Positions 9,395 to 17,347 of a stretch of DNA of 64,000 nucleotides are shown here, one piece after another (within the stretch, counting starts at the first letter, position 1; every line of letters begins with the position of its first letter). Made by a program: the position numbers and the translations under genes. The notes below the pieces were generated by a model. It did not search any database. It saw nothing but the letters and a program-made list of their open reading frames with translations, and was not told the DNA's origin. The stretch is from an uncultured Candidatus Melainabacteria bacterium (lineage in GTDB: Bacteria > Cyanobacteriota > Vampirovibrionia > Gastranaerophilales > Gastranaerophilaceae). The stretch is from positions 17,079 through 81,078 of the forward strand of contig CAKUZI010000009.1 in assembly GCA_934717855.1 (NCBI GenBank). Direction: 5' to 3'.

Positions 9395-9685
9395 ATGAAA
9401 GAATTAAACGAGCTGGACACATTAAACATTGATTTTTCTAAGATTACCCCTATTCAAGATGTATCTGAAAACATTCTTTTATCAGAGGAGTTGTTGGAAA
9501 AGTACAAAATTGAAATAGATGAAAGTAAAATTGAACAAATTATCGCGGAAATTCCGGAAGAACGCAGACAAACATTGACATTCGAAGACAAAATTGAATA
9601 CATCAGAAAAATCCTTGCATATGATGTTTCTGTTCCAATCAAAAATTTGTTTGATGACGTGATTAATTTTGTATCAAAAATTTAA
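9395..9685 (+). CDS. Small acidic hypothetical protein, paralogue 2
   Basis: A 96-residue acidic protein behind AAGGAG, 23 bases after the preceding gene, clearly in the same transcript. It shares the C-terminal amphipathic segment with its neighbour. Function unknown. The unit ends at a very strong terminator. Confidence 0.7.
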   Translation: MKELNELDTLNIDFSKITPIQDVSENILLSEELLEKYKIEIDESKIEQIIAEIPEERRQTLTFEDKIEYIRKILAYDVSVPIKNLFDDVINFVSKI

Positions 9686-9690
9686 AAAAT

Positions 9691-9725
9691 AAACTCCCTT
9701 TTGAATTGTTCAAAAGGGAGTTTTG
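9691..9725. terminator. Strong intrinsic terminator
   Basis: A 15-bp perfect stem (AAACTCCCTTTTGAA with its complement) around a 3-base loop, ending in T. The A-run upstream makes it usable on both strands, which suits the convergent gene at 9733. Confidence 0.9.
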
Positions 9726-9732
9726 TTAATTA

Positions 9733-10353
9733 TTAATTATTTATTTTATGCTTGTAACCAAACAAGTGCCATTTTTTATGTACAGGACACAAAACATTAT
9801 TTTGTTCCCCGTAATACATTTTTTCGCCAAAAGGACGAAGTTTTGGGTCGCGCTTGTAAAAAGCTTTATTTTTTAAACAATATTTAACTTCTTTTTTCTC
9901 CATTTTTCGAACAGAATTGTATTTAGATTTTTGTTCTGAATTTAATATTGTTTTAAATTCTTTATCATATTTTTTGCCGATTTGTTGCATATTTTTTTCA
10001 ATATTTTTTACAACTTTTTCTTGTTTTTTTAATGCAAATTCGCTTGCGTTATGTTTGCACATGTTGTCAAGAACATATTTTTCTTTTTCATATTCTTGGA
10101 ATTGTTTTTCTAATTCTTCATAGCGTTTTTTGTCGATAACGTCTTTACATTTTTGTTGATCGTTTGAAAGATTTAGAACATTGTATAAAGTTGCTCGTTC
10201 GTTATACATTGATGTCATTAAATCAAGGCATTTTGTTTGGTTGCAACATCCGCAAGATTGTGAATTGGTACGTGTTGTCGGATTTGTTTCAGCCAAAACA
10301 TTTGACGCTGAGAATAACATTAAAATTGATAAAAATATAATAAAATTTTTCAT
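9733..10353 (-). CDS. Exported Cys-containing helical protein
   Basis: A 206-residue protein with a Sec signal peptide (MKNFIIFLSILMLFSASNVL, cleavage after VLA). The mature part begins with a Cys cluster (CGCCNQTKC) and has two segments of the form LNLSNDQQ and LNSEQKSKY separated by a long charged coiled coil, similar in layout to periplasmic Spy/CpxP-like LTxxQ proteins. A second Cys/His group (CPVHKKWH) lies near the C-terminus. A periplasmic chaperone or metal-responsive role is only a guess. Confidence 0.65.
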   Translation of the reverse strand: MKNFIIFLSILMLFSASNVLAETNPTTRTNSQSCGCCNQTKCLDLMTSMYNERATLYNVLNLSNDQQKCKDVIDKKRYEELEKQFQEYEKEKYVLDNMCKHNASEFALKKQEKVVKNIEKNMQQIGKKYDKEFKTILNSEQKSKYNSVRKMEKKEVKYCLKNKAFYKRDPKLRPFGEKMYYGEQNNVLCPVHKKWHLFGYKHKINN

Positions 10354-10426
10354 AAAAATCTCTCTTTCCTTTAAAAATTATTGCATAATTTTTTTATAAA
10401 AACAATATTTGTAGTAAACTTTTTTT

Positions 10427-10789
10427 ATGGCAGAAATGAATTTAAGAAATTACGCATATATTGGTGATGCAGTTTGGGAAATTTTTATTAGAGAAAAAAC
10501 AATAAAAATTACTGAAAATTCGAAAAAATTACACAAAATTACGACAGAAAAAGTTAAAGCATCTTTTCAATCATTTTTGTTGCAAAAAATGGAAGAAATT
10601 TTAACAGAAAATGAACAAAATATTGCTCGTCGTGCAAGAAATTTACCTATCCCGGTCGGCAGACGTCATATCCAAGCAGAATATAGACAGGCAACAGCTT
10701 TTGAGGCATTAATCGGTTATCTGTTTGAACACGACAAAGAACGTTTAAATTATGTTCAAAATTATTTAGAAAAATTTATAGAATTTTAA
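10427..10789 (+). CDS. mrnC: Mini-ribonuclease III (MrnC)
   Basis: Single RNase III catalytic domain without a dsRNA-binding domain, 120 residues, the usual size for MrnC, which matures 23S rRNA termini. It shows the two family signatures: NYAYIGDAVWEIFIRE (acidic catalytic residue in IGDA) near the start and TAFEALIGYLF near the end, with the conserved RRARN between them. No clear Shine-Dalgarno sequence is visible before the ATG. Confidence 0.9.
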   Translation: MAEMNLRNYAYIGDAVWEIFIREKTIKITENSKKLHKITTEKVKASFQSFLLQKMEEILTENEQNIARRARNLPIPVGRRHIQAEYRQATAFEALIGYLFEHDKERLNYVQNYLEKFIEF

Positions 10790-10932
10790 TAAATTTTATA
10801 AAAAAAACTTGAAAAATTTTATAAAAAACATATAATTGTAGGATAAAAATTTTTTAAATTGCTTGTATATTAAAAACACATCTAAAATAATAAAAAGTTT
10901 TATAAAAAAAGTAAAGTTTGGAGGAAAATTAA

Positions 10933-11493
10933 ATGAAAAAAGATTACGAAGAAATGATTAGAAATTACCAAGGTGGCGATTTGGATTTGTCAGGTTGCAA
11001 CTTGAAAACATTAGAATTGGATCATGTAGAAGGAAGCTTGAATTTGTCAAAAGCAACAATTGGCAAACTTTCAATTGGTTGGGTATCTGATACTTTGAAC
11101 ATGTCAGGTGCAGAAATTAAAAAGATCGAAAGACCAATTGATGCAAATTTTGTAAACATGACAAATGCAAAAATTGGTAAGTTGCCTGAACATATTTGGA
11201 CAGATAGATTTACAATCGAAAAAAGCAGTATTGAAAAATTGAATACAGATGTAAGAGCAAATGAATTTAATATCAGAAATACAAAAATTACTGCATTGCC
11301 AAAAAATATGAGAGTTGGTAGATTAATCGTTGATTCAAAAACAGCTAAAAACTTGTCATTAATGACGTTGAAACAATGTGACGAATTAGTTTTGGATAAC
11401 ACAAGATTTTCTTCACAAGATTCATCAGTAAACAACTTTGATTATTCAAGTGTTGTAAGCGGTTCAAATATGGAAATGGTAAGTACATTTTAG
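10933..11493 (+). CDS. Repeat-containing hypothetical protein (beta-solenoid-like)
   Basis: A 186-residue protein behind GGAGG. After a short helix (about 1-15) it consists of repeating units of roughly 20-25 residues with alternating hydrophobic positions (GDLDLSGCNLKTLEL, GSLNLSKATIGKLSI, DTLNMSGAEIKKIE, EFNIRNTKITALP). This periodicity fits a short beta-solenoid or leucine-rich-like fold. No signal peptide, so probably cytoplasmic. Partner unknown. Confidence 0.65.
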   Translation: MKKDYEEMIRNYQGGDLDLSGCNLKTLELDHVEGSLNLSKATIGKLSIGWVSDTLNMSGAEIKKIERPIDANFVNMTNAKIGKLPEHIWTDRFTIEKSSIEKLNTDVRANEFNIRNTKITALPKNMRVGRLIVDSKTAKNLSLMTLKQCDELVLDNTRFSSQDSSVNNFDYSSVVSGSNMEMVSTF

Positions 11494-11513
11494 AATTTGA
11501 ATAAAATAAGAAT

Positions 11514-11537
11514 AAAAAACGCCTTGAAAGTAATTCG
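11514..11537 (+). terminator. Intrinsic terminator
   Basis: An A-run leads into GCCTTGAA, a short loop, TTCGAGGC and a run of T. It ends the gene at 10933-11493 ahead of the tRNA promoter. Confidence 0.85.
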
Positions 11538-11617
11538 AGGCGTTTTTTGTGTATAAATGTCAAAAATGTTTGTTTACTTGTTTTTTTAGGAAAATAAAAA
11601 AAAATTAAAAAAAGGGG

Positions 11618-11645
11618 TTTACAAAAAAAAATCAGCATGTATACT
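11618..11645 (+). promoter_or_regulatory. Promoter of tRNA-Ala
   Basis: TTTACA (11618-11623), a 16-base A-rich spacer, then TATACT (11640-11645). A start near 11652 gives a leader of about 25 bases before the mature tRNA. Confidence 0.7.
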
Positions 11646-11677
11646 AGTAAATGTGGCGAGAGTCACGACCCGAATGT

Positions 11678-11753
11678 GGGGGTTTAGCTCAGCTGGTAGA
11701 GCACCTGCTTTGCACGCAGGGGGTCAGGAGTTCGAATCTCCTAACCTCCACCA
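11678..11753 (+). tRNA. tRNA-Ala (anticodon UGC)
   Basis: A full 76-base cloverleaf: acceptor GGGGGTT pairs with AACCTCC (one G-T), D arm GCTC...GAGC, anticodon stem CCTGC/GCAGG around TTTGCAC (anticodon TGC), T arm AGGAG-TTCGAAT-CTCCT, and an encoded CCA at 11751-11753. Its 3' part is the prophage attachment site, and the gene stays intact at the left junction. Confidence 0.97.
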
Positions 11754-11756
11754 TTT
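11733..11756 (+). repeat. Prophage attL core (24-bp direct repeat)
   Basis: The 24 bases from the T loop of tRNA-Ala through CCA plus TTT recur exactly at 54322-54345. The flanking base differs on both sides, so the repeat is exactly 24 bp. It marks the left end of the prophage. Confidence 0.93.
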
Positions 11757-13210
11757 TGAAAAAACATACACTTGAACATAGGTTTGAGTGTATTTTTTAT
11801 TGTTATTGTTAGGTTTGAACCATCCCATAAAAAGTGTGAGGTTATCAATTTTAGTAGAGTACGTTTTTGAAGCACATCACCAGCCAAATAAGCACTGTGT
11901 GCGTTTTTGCAGAGTGTGAGGAGTGCTGAAGCCTTTTGAATAATTTCATCATTTTCTTGGCTAATGAAATCAAATTGCATTCTTGCTTCATCAAGTTCAA
12001 TTTGCCATTCATTCTTCTTTTCAAAGTAAAATTCTTCTGAAATTGTTTCATCAATCTTATCAATATAAAGTTTGTTCAATCTTTTCTTTAGAACACTGAT
12101 TTTTTTCTGAATTGCATCAAGTGTTTCTTGTTCATATTCCTGTTTGCCCTGAAGCATGTCTTTCAGTTTTTCAAGAATAGCTTCAGCAAATTCAGGTGGG
12201 CAAGTAAGGTTCTTGAACAAATCTTCAACCATTTTGTCCACATATTCTTCTTTTAGCAGTTTAAGCCCCTTGTCTTTGTCATCAGTGCTTCTGTAATAGA
12301 TGTATTTGCCTTTTTTAATATCACCTACAAGCATGTAGTTGTTAGGCGATTTTATAAGCCCTGAATACAAGAAGTCATGCTTTGTAACGTGTGGGGCTGT
12401 TCTATCTTTAATAATTTTTTGCACTGAATAATAAAGTTCTTTTGTTATTATCGGTGTGTGCTGGGCTTCAAAATATCTTTTACCCTTATACTCAAATTCA
12501 CCCATATAAAAAGGATTATGCAATATTTTTTCAATGGTTTTCTTTGTGCAGTTGCGTTTGCCTATTGTAAACCCATCAGCTGCAAGTTTTTTTGCAAGGC
12601 TGTTGAACGTAAAACAACCAGTTGAATATAATTCAAAGGCTTTGATAACAAAAGGGGCTTTTTCTTTATCAACAACAATTTTGCTTTTTTTCTTGCTGGT
12701 TCTTTGGTTCAAATATCCAGTTGGGGCTTTGCCCGGAAAGAAACCTTCTTCAGCAGCTTCAACCATGCCTTTTGTAACTTCATTTGACAAATTGCGTGGA
12801 TATAAAGAAGAAACAGCCGAAAACATCATAAAAATAAAGATTTCATGAGGTGTTGAATATTTATTCAGCACCATATTATCTTTCACCAAATGCACACTGC
12901 AATCAGTTTTAGTGAAAATATTCTTAATTGTCGCAGCGTCATCTTCATTTCTTAGTAACCTGTCATTCTTTTCACATAAAAGATGACAGGCTTTTTTTTG
13001 CCTTTTTATGGTTCTAAGCATTCTTTCAAATTCTTTTCTTCCAGCTTCTTTGGCAGTGATGCTTTCAGCAAAAATTTCTGCAACTTCAAAACCTTTTCTT
13101 TTTGCATAATCTTGCAAATACTTCACTTGGGCTGGGATTGAAAAGCCTGTTTCTTCCTGTTCTTTGCTCGAAACCCTAACATAGATGAATGCTTGTTCTT
13201 TTTGTTTCAT
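11741..13210 (-). CDS. Large serine recombinase (phage integrase)
   Basis: Catalyses integration and excision. The 489-residue protein has an N-terminal resolvase domain (YVRVSSKEQ with catalytic S14; later CEKNDRLLRN), a 'Recombinase' domain (about 165-260, GKAPTGYLNQ and HNPFYMGEFEYKG) and a C-terminal coiled coil (about 345-430). The usual zinc-ribbon cysteines are missing: SGLIKSPNNYMLVGD stands where GLLxCxxCG is expected. The stop codon and last codons (QNGGG) lie within the 24-bp att core, so the reading frame ends the same way in the integrated and circular forms. It is last in an operon with the repressor. Confidence 0.93.
   Translation of the reverse strand: MKQKEQAFIYVRVSSKEQEETGFSIPAQVKYLQDYAKRKGFEVAEIFAESITAKEAGRKEFERMLRTIKRQKKACHLLCEKNDRLLRNEDDAATIKNIFTKTDCSVHLVKDNMVLNKYSTPHEIFIFMMFSAVSSLYPRNLSNEVTKGMVEAAEEGFFPGKAPTGYLNQRTSKKKSKIVVDKEKAPFVIKAFELYSTGCFTFNSLAKKLAADGFTIGKRNCTKKTIEKILHNPFYMGEFEYKGKRYFEAQHTPIITKELYYSVQKIIKDRTAPHVTKHDFLYSGLIKSPNNYMLVGDIKKGKYIYYRSTDDKDKGLKLLKEEYVDKMVEDLFKNLTCPPEFAEAILEKLKDMLQGKQEYEQETLDAIQKKISVLKKRLNKLYIDKIDETISEEFYFEKKNEWQIELDEARMQFDFISQENDEIIQKASALLTLCKNAHSAYLAGDVLQKRTLLKLITSHFLWDGSNLTITIKNTLKPMFKCMFFQNGGG
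11766..11798. terminator. Phage-borne terminator just downstream of tRNA-Ala
   Basis: ATACACTTGAAC, a 4-base loop and GTTTGAGTGTAT form a 12-bp stem with two G-T pairs, followed by TTTTTT. It lies 12 bases past the tRNA CCA, inside the 3' end of the opposing recombinase gene, and can replace the host tRNA terminator now displaced to 54352. Confidence 0.75.
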
Positions 13211-13731
13211 TATTTTGCCTTGATATATTCATTTGTTTTTGTGTCTTGAAATACTGCTTGTATATCAGGTGTACTGCCTTTAGTAACAAGAACCTTAAAT
13301 GACTTGTGCATTTCAGGAACAAGAATTTGCATTGTACTTGCTAATGTACTGATTTGTGTATTAAATTTTGATGCTTCTGCCATATCTGCTTTTTGTTGTT
13401 CAAGTCGTTCTGTTGTTTTATTGTAATAAACTAAGCCTGTTATACCAAATGTAAAAGGGCTTAAATATAACAGTTTTCTGTCTTTTTTATCAGCATTATA
13501 AGAAAAAGAACCCATAAAGCCTTCAACCATATTTGCAGCATTAGAACATTCAATATTAACTATTTTTACAGGGTTTTTGCCTGTGTTGGTCAATGTAATT
13601 TCATAACCATCATACTGCTTACTTAGATTTTCACTTTTTACATCAATACTTTTAATTTCTTGCTTAACATCTGCAAAGCATGGCTGAACAAGCATGCTTA
13701 CAACTGCTACTAACAATAATAATTTTTTCAT
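13210..13731 (-). CDS. Secreted protein of the lysogeny operon
   Basis: A 173-residue protein with a Sec signal peptide (MKKLLLLVAVVSMLVQPCFA). The mature part has a beta-rich N-terminal half (YEITLTNTGKNPVKIVNIEC) and a helical C-terminal half. No family recognised. It lies between the repressor and the recombinase with an overlap of one base on the recombinase side, so it should be expressed in the lysogen. That makes it a candidate lysogenic-conversion protein acting in the envelope or periplasm. Confidence 0.75.
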   Translation of the reverse strand: MKKLLLLVAVVSMLVQPCFADVKQEIKSIDVKSENLSKQYDGYEITLTNTGKNPVKIVNIECSNAANMVEGFMGSFSYNADKKDRKLLYLSPFTFGITGLVYYNKTTERLEQQKADMAEASKFNTQISTLASTMQILVPEMHKSFKVLVTKGSTPDIQAVFQDTKTNEYIKAK

Positions 13732-13747
13732 TTTGCACCTTCCTTTT

Positions 13748-14161
13748 TTATTCTTCAGCTAAGAAAACTTTCACAATTTCTTCATTATCAAGCATGCTCT
13801 TTACTACTGAAATTGCACTTGCATCACCCTGAAGGGCTTTGAAGAATAATACAAATGTTTTTCTTGTAGGTTTTGAAGTTAGAATTGTTCTAACAACTTC
13901 TTTTTCATTTTCAGAGCCATCAAGCAGCACAACAACTTGCTGGCAAAGTTCATTGTATTTGTCGGCAGCTTGCAAATGCCTTAATGTAACCCCAAAATGC
14001 TTTTCTATTTTGGGTATTTCTTCAAGTTTTAATTGGCTGTTATTTTTTATTCTTGTATTTACAGTAGAACGTGTAATGCCTAAAGCATTTCCAATTTGCT
14101 CTTGTGTTATTTTTGCCTTTGTTAAGTTTTGTAAAGTCGCTTGTAATTCAGCTAAGTTCAT
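13748..14161 (-). CDS. Phage repressor (HTH)
   Basis: A 137-residue protein with an N-terminal helix-turn-helix (ITQEQIGNALGITRSTVNTR, about residues 18-37) and a C-terminal helical domain probably used for oligomerisation. There is no LexA-type autocleavage domain. It is divergent from the early operon and sits beside the promoter at 14210-14238, the expected place for a cI-like repressor. AAGGTGG precedes the start. Confidence 0.75.
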   Translation of the reverse strand: MNLAELQATLQNLTKAKITQEQIGNALGITRSTVNTRIKNNSQLKLEEIPKIEKHFGVTLRHLQAADKYNELCQQVVVLLDGSENEKEVVRTILTSKPTRKTFVLFFKALQGDASAISVVKSMLDNEEIVKVFLAEE

Positions 14162-14209
14162 ATTTCCACCTTCTTTTCACAAAAGTTCTAAAATTTGTAA
14201 GAAAAATGT

Positions 14210-14249
14210 TTGACATTTGTTAGATTTTTGTATATAGTAATAATACAAA
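14210..14249 (+). promoter_or_regulatory. Early rightward promoter with candidate operators
   Basis: TTGACA (14210-14215), a 17-base spacer, TATAGT (14233-14238). Two small inverted repeats overlap it: AAATG...CATTT across the -35 region and TTTGTAT...ATACAAA (14227-14249) across the -10. These are candidate repressor sites for the divergent gene at 13748-14161. Confidence 0.7.
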
Positions 14250-14311
14250 CTTTAATAAAGTCTTATTAGTTTATATATAGTTTGATACAGTATAACACAA
14301 AAGGAAGGAAA

Positions 14312-14500
14312 ATGAAACAAATTATGAAGAAGGGTAAATTGAACACAGCACAGATGCTGAAAGAATTGCCCATTGGTATTGACCAATTAAGGGTTTATTT
14401 GAATGATGGCAGATTGCCTTCAAAAAAAGTACGCAACAAGTTTGAAGTTGATAGAACTGACTTTGAAAACTTCAAAACAGAATATGGTTTTTCGGCATAG
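14312..14500 (+). CDS. Small HTH protein (excisionase-like)
   Basis: A 62-residue basic protein behind AAGGAAGG; the ATG at 14312 is preferred over an in-frame TTG at 14282. The layout (MLKELPIGIDQLRVYLNDGRLPSKKV...FEVDRTDFENF) matches winged-helix excisionase/MerR-like DNA-binding proteins, where an 'R-x-x-x-R/F-x-V-D-x-x-D' strand follows the recognition helix. As the first early gene it could be the recombination directionality factor or a Cro-like regulator. Confidence 0.65.
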   Translation: MKQIMKKGKLNTAQMLKELPIGIDQLRVYLNDGRLPSKKVRNKFEVDRTDFENFKTEYGFSA

Positions 14501-14511
14501 GAGATTGAGCA

Positions 14512-14682
14512 ATGGAAGAAAAAGAAATTGAAGTAAGTATTCTTGAATGGAGTTCAACTCGGACAACTTTATCCATTTATGAATTCAATTTTTCAAAAGT
14601 TTTTAAACACAGAATTGATGCAGAAAATTGGGCTAATTCAGTTTTCAAAAAGGTAAAATTCAAAACAGAAGAATTTTCATAA
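14512..14682 (+). CDS. Small hypothetical phage protein (56 aa)
   Basis: ATG at 14512 follows the previous stop by 11 bases. The product begins MEEKEIEVSILEWSSTRTTL and ends KTEEFS. It is a short mixed alpha/beta sequence without a known family. Position in the early operon and good codon use support it. Confidence 0.55.
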   Translation: MEEKEIEVSILEWSSTRTTLSIYEFNFSKVFKHRIDAENWANSVFKKVKFKTEEFS

Positions 14683-14707
14683 AAAAAAGACTGCTGGAAA
14701 ACAGCAG
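14681..14707 (-). terminator. Minus-strand terminator-like hairpin
   Basis: CTGCTG-GAAAA-CAGCAG, preceded on the plus strand by a run of A. Read on the minus strand, the hairpin is followed by a T-run. It could stop antisense transcription entering the lysogeny operon. Confidence 0.4.
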
Positions 14708-14797
14708 CCACAAAATTAAAATTTCAATCAAATTATAGCACACAAATACAGCCTTTTTATAGGGCTTAATTTTGCTACGCAAAAGAAGGAAAAACTT

Positions 14798-14947
14798 ATG
14801 GCTAAGTATCAAAAAAAGAGAAAAGAACCAAACTTCATTTTCAAATTTGAAGATGGTGAACCTACAAAAGAAGAATGTGTTGCAGACATGGCGAAAGTCT
14901 TTTTTCTTCTTTGGGAAGCACAAAAAAGAGGATTAAAAAATGCTTAG
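14798..14947 (+). CDS. Small hypothetical phage protein (49 aa)
   Basis: ATG at 14798 behind AAGAAGGA. The product is lysine-rich at the N-terminus (MAKYQKKRKEPNFIFKFEDG) and helical after. No family. Its stop overlaps the next start by 8 bases, indicating translational coupling. Confidence 0.6.
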   Translation: MAKYQKKRKEPNFIFKFEDGEPTKEECVADMAKVFFLLWEAQKRGLKNA

Positions 14948-15281
14948 AAAAAGACACTTACAGCTTGTTGTTTCAAACAAGCAAACACCTTTTCAAAAAT
15001 TTTGGCAATGGCTTAATGCACCACGAGTTTTGGAACTTCCAGCATTGCCATTCATTGTAACCAAAGACGAAAAGAAAAAAATAATTCAAGATTATCTGAC
15101 ATTGAGATTTGCAGATCATCAGCTTGTAACAGGTGAAGTTGGGCTTTTTCCACTTTGTGAAGCAATGAATGAAGTAGAAGAAATTGAACGACAAGGCAAA
15201 ATCAATGAATTTTACAAACACATCAAAAGAACAAATTTCAAGATAAGGAGAAATGACGGTGGCAAAAATTACAAAAATTAA
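14940..15281 (+). CDS. Hypothetical early phage protein
   Basis: A 113-residue basic protein, overlapping the gene before it by 8 bases and the ATPase gene after it by 29. It has a Trp-rich N-terminal part (FQKFWQWLNAPRVLELPALP) and a helical C-terminus. No family recognised. The tight overlaps suggest a role linked to the following RecF-like ATPase. Confidence 0.6.
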   Translation: MLRKRHLQLVVSNKQTPFQKFWQWLNAPRVLELPALPFIVTKDEKKKIIQDYLTLRFADHQLVTGEVGLFPLCEAMNEVEEIERQGKINEFYKHIKRTNFKIRRNDGGKNYKN

Positions 15282-16704
15282 AATCAAAAATCTTTTTGGA
15301 ATATCAGAATTTGAAGCTGATTCAAAAAGCATTGAGTTATTAGGTGGCAATGGTACAGGCAAAACTTCAGTGCTTGATGCTATTAGATACGCATTAACAA
15401 ACAGAAGTTCAAGGGCTTGCATTGTGAAGCAAGGTGCAACAGAAGGTGAAATCATTATTGAAACTGATGCTGGGCTTGCTATCACAAGAAAACCACGAAC
15501 AAACAAAACTGACTATAAAAGCATCAAACAAGACGGCAAAGAAATTCAAAGCCCGGAAGCAGTTCTTGCTGAAGTTATATCTGAATTACAGTTGAACCCT
15601 GTTGCTTTTATCAATATGGACAGAAAAGAACAAAACAGAATTATTCTTGACTTAATTGAGTATCACTGGGATTTGAACACTATCAAAGAATGGTTTGGCG
15701 AAATTCCACAAGGTGTTGATTATCAAAAGCATATTCTTGAAGTTCTAAAACAAATTGCGGCTGAAGATGGTTTCTATTTCACACAAAGACAAGAAGTAAA
15801 CAGAAAAATCAGGTTCAAAAAGCAGTTGATTGAAGAAACACAAAAAGAATTGCCTGAAAATTTCAATGCTGAAAGATGGGAAAAATACGACTTGCAAGCA
15901 ATTCACACACAAATTGAACAAGCAAGACAGCACAATGCACAAATTGAAAAAGCTGAAAACCTAAAAGCAAACTATGACAACAAAATAAGAGGTTTTCAAG
16001 CTGATAGAGAAATGAAGCTGGCAGAACTTAAACAACAAATTCAAGATGAACAAACAACACTTGAAGCAACACAAGCAAGACTTGTGGCAGAACTAAAAGC
16101 AACAGAAGAAAATCTTCTCAATTTGAAAAGTAAATTCTATGACAAAGAAAAACTTGTAAAAGCTGAATATGAAGCAACTGTTGCACAATTCAATGAAGAA
16201 TTGAAAGCCTTTGCACCATTCTTGGAACAACCAAAAACAAACATTTTGCCTTTACAAGAAGAAGCTGAAGCTGCATTGAAAATGAAACAAGTATTGCCAC
16301 AATACAACAAAATGCTGGCAATGAATACAGAATTGACTGAATTGCAAGCTGTTTCAGATGAATTCACAAGAAAAATTGAACTTGCAAGAACTTTACCAGC
16401 AACAATTCTTGCTGAAGCAAATATGCCACTTGGTGAAATGTCTATTGATGGCGATACTGTACTTATTAAAAAGCCAAATGGTGATTTGCCTATAAGCAAC
16501 TTGTCAGAAGGTGAAAAACTTGATCTTTGTGTTGACATTGCCCTTAAAAACAAGACTGGTTTGCAAATTGTGTTGATTGATGGAGTTGAAAAACTTTCAC
16601 CAATTAACAGACAGCACTTATTTGACCGTTGCAAGGCTTCAGGGCTTCAGTTTATTGCAACAAGAACCACAAATGACAGTGAATTAACTGTTGTTGAATT
16701 ATAA
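15253..16704 (+). CDS. RecF/SMC-like AAA ATPase of the recombination module
   Basis: A 483-residue ABC-type ATPase. Walker A GGNGTGKTS is at residues 31-39, a coiled coil spans roughly 180-300, and the ABC signature LSEGEKLDL and Walker B (LQIVLIDGVEKL) are near the C-terminus. This is the RecF/Rad50-like layout with a short coiled coil. In phages such ATPases sit beside RecT and a RecE-like nuclease, as here, and probably act in DNA end handling. AAGGAG precedes the ATG at 15253. Confidence 0.85.
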   Translation: MTVAKITKIKIKNLFGISEFEADSKSIELLGGNGTGKTSVLDAIRYALTNRSSRACIVKQGATEGEIIIETDAGLAITRKPRTNKTDYKSIKQDGKEIQSPEAVLAEVISELQLNPVAFINMDRKEQNRIILDLIEYHWDLNTIKEWFGEIPQGVDYQKHILEVLKQIAAEDGFYFTQRQEVNRKIRFKKQLIEETQKELPENFNAERWEKYDLQAIHTQIEQARQHNAQIEKAENLKANYDNKIRGFQADREMKLAELKQQIQDEQTTLEATQARLVAELKATEENLLNLKSKFYDKEKLVKAEYEATVAQFNEELKAFAPFLEQPKTNILPLQEEAEAALKMKQVLPQYNKMLAMNTELTELQAVSDEFTRKIELARTLPATILAEANMPLGEMSIDGDTVLIKKPNGDLPISNLSEGEKLDLCVDIALKNKTGLQIVLIDGVEKLSPINRQHLFDRCKASGLQFIATRTTNDSELTVVEL

Positions 16705-16734
16705 CGCACGAAAAAAGAAAAGGAGAATTCAAAA

Positions 16735-17268
16735 ATGACAGATGCAAAAAATGAAACTTTCAAAAAAGACTGTGAAACTTTAATAAAGGAAATTAAGGCT
16801 TCACAAGCAGAAAAAAAAGGCTATTTCAAAGAAGTTCTTGAAGGTAAACATGAAGGCAAAAAACTATTTCAACAAAGAATTGTTATTGGATTAGCAGAAG
16901 TCATTGACTATGACAAATCAAAACTTGTATATGAAGAAACTGAAGCTGATGAAAATGCAAACAGAAAATATTTGAATGATTGTTCAATTAGACTTGACAA
17001 AGCTGCACTTCAATTTGCCAATGAATTGCAAAAGAATGAAAAATTTTCAATAGAAGAATTTGACTTGTTTGGTCGTTGTTATCCAACATCAATAGAAAAA
17101 GAAGGAAGCCCAAAAGTTGAAATCAAGTGTGTTGATTTATCAAAAGGCACTTCTGAAAATATTTCTGATGTTCCACCTGAAGTTCTTGCAGCCCTTAAAA
17201 GAACTTTGGACAAAGTAATTGTTAGGGGAGAAAAAGGGGAAGGAAAAGACACTGTTGCAACAGTATAG
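16735..17268 (+). CDS. Hypothetical recombination-module protein
   Basis: A 177-residue acidic protein behind AAGGAG between the RecF-like ATPase and recT. The N-terminal half is helical and lysine-rich, and the C-terminus is flexible. No family recognised. The location suggests an accessory function in recombination, for example single-strand binding or a Gam-like role, but the sequence does not show it. Confidence 0.6.
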   Translation: MTDAKNETFKKDCETLIKEIKASQAEKKGYFKEVLEGKHEGKKLFQQRIVIGLAEVIDYDKSKLVYEETEADENANRKYLNDCSIRLDKAALQFANELQKNEKFSIEEFDLFGRCYPTSIEKEGSPKVEIKCVDLSKGTSENISDVPPEVLAALKRTLDKVIVRGEKGEGKDTVATV

Positions 17269-17347
17269 TCTTTTTCGTGGGCTGTGTTTTGGTAATGTCG
17301 CAGCCCATCATAAAGGACTAACCAACGCAAAAGAAGGAGAATGACAA

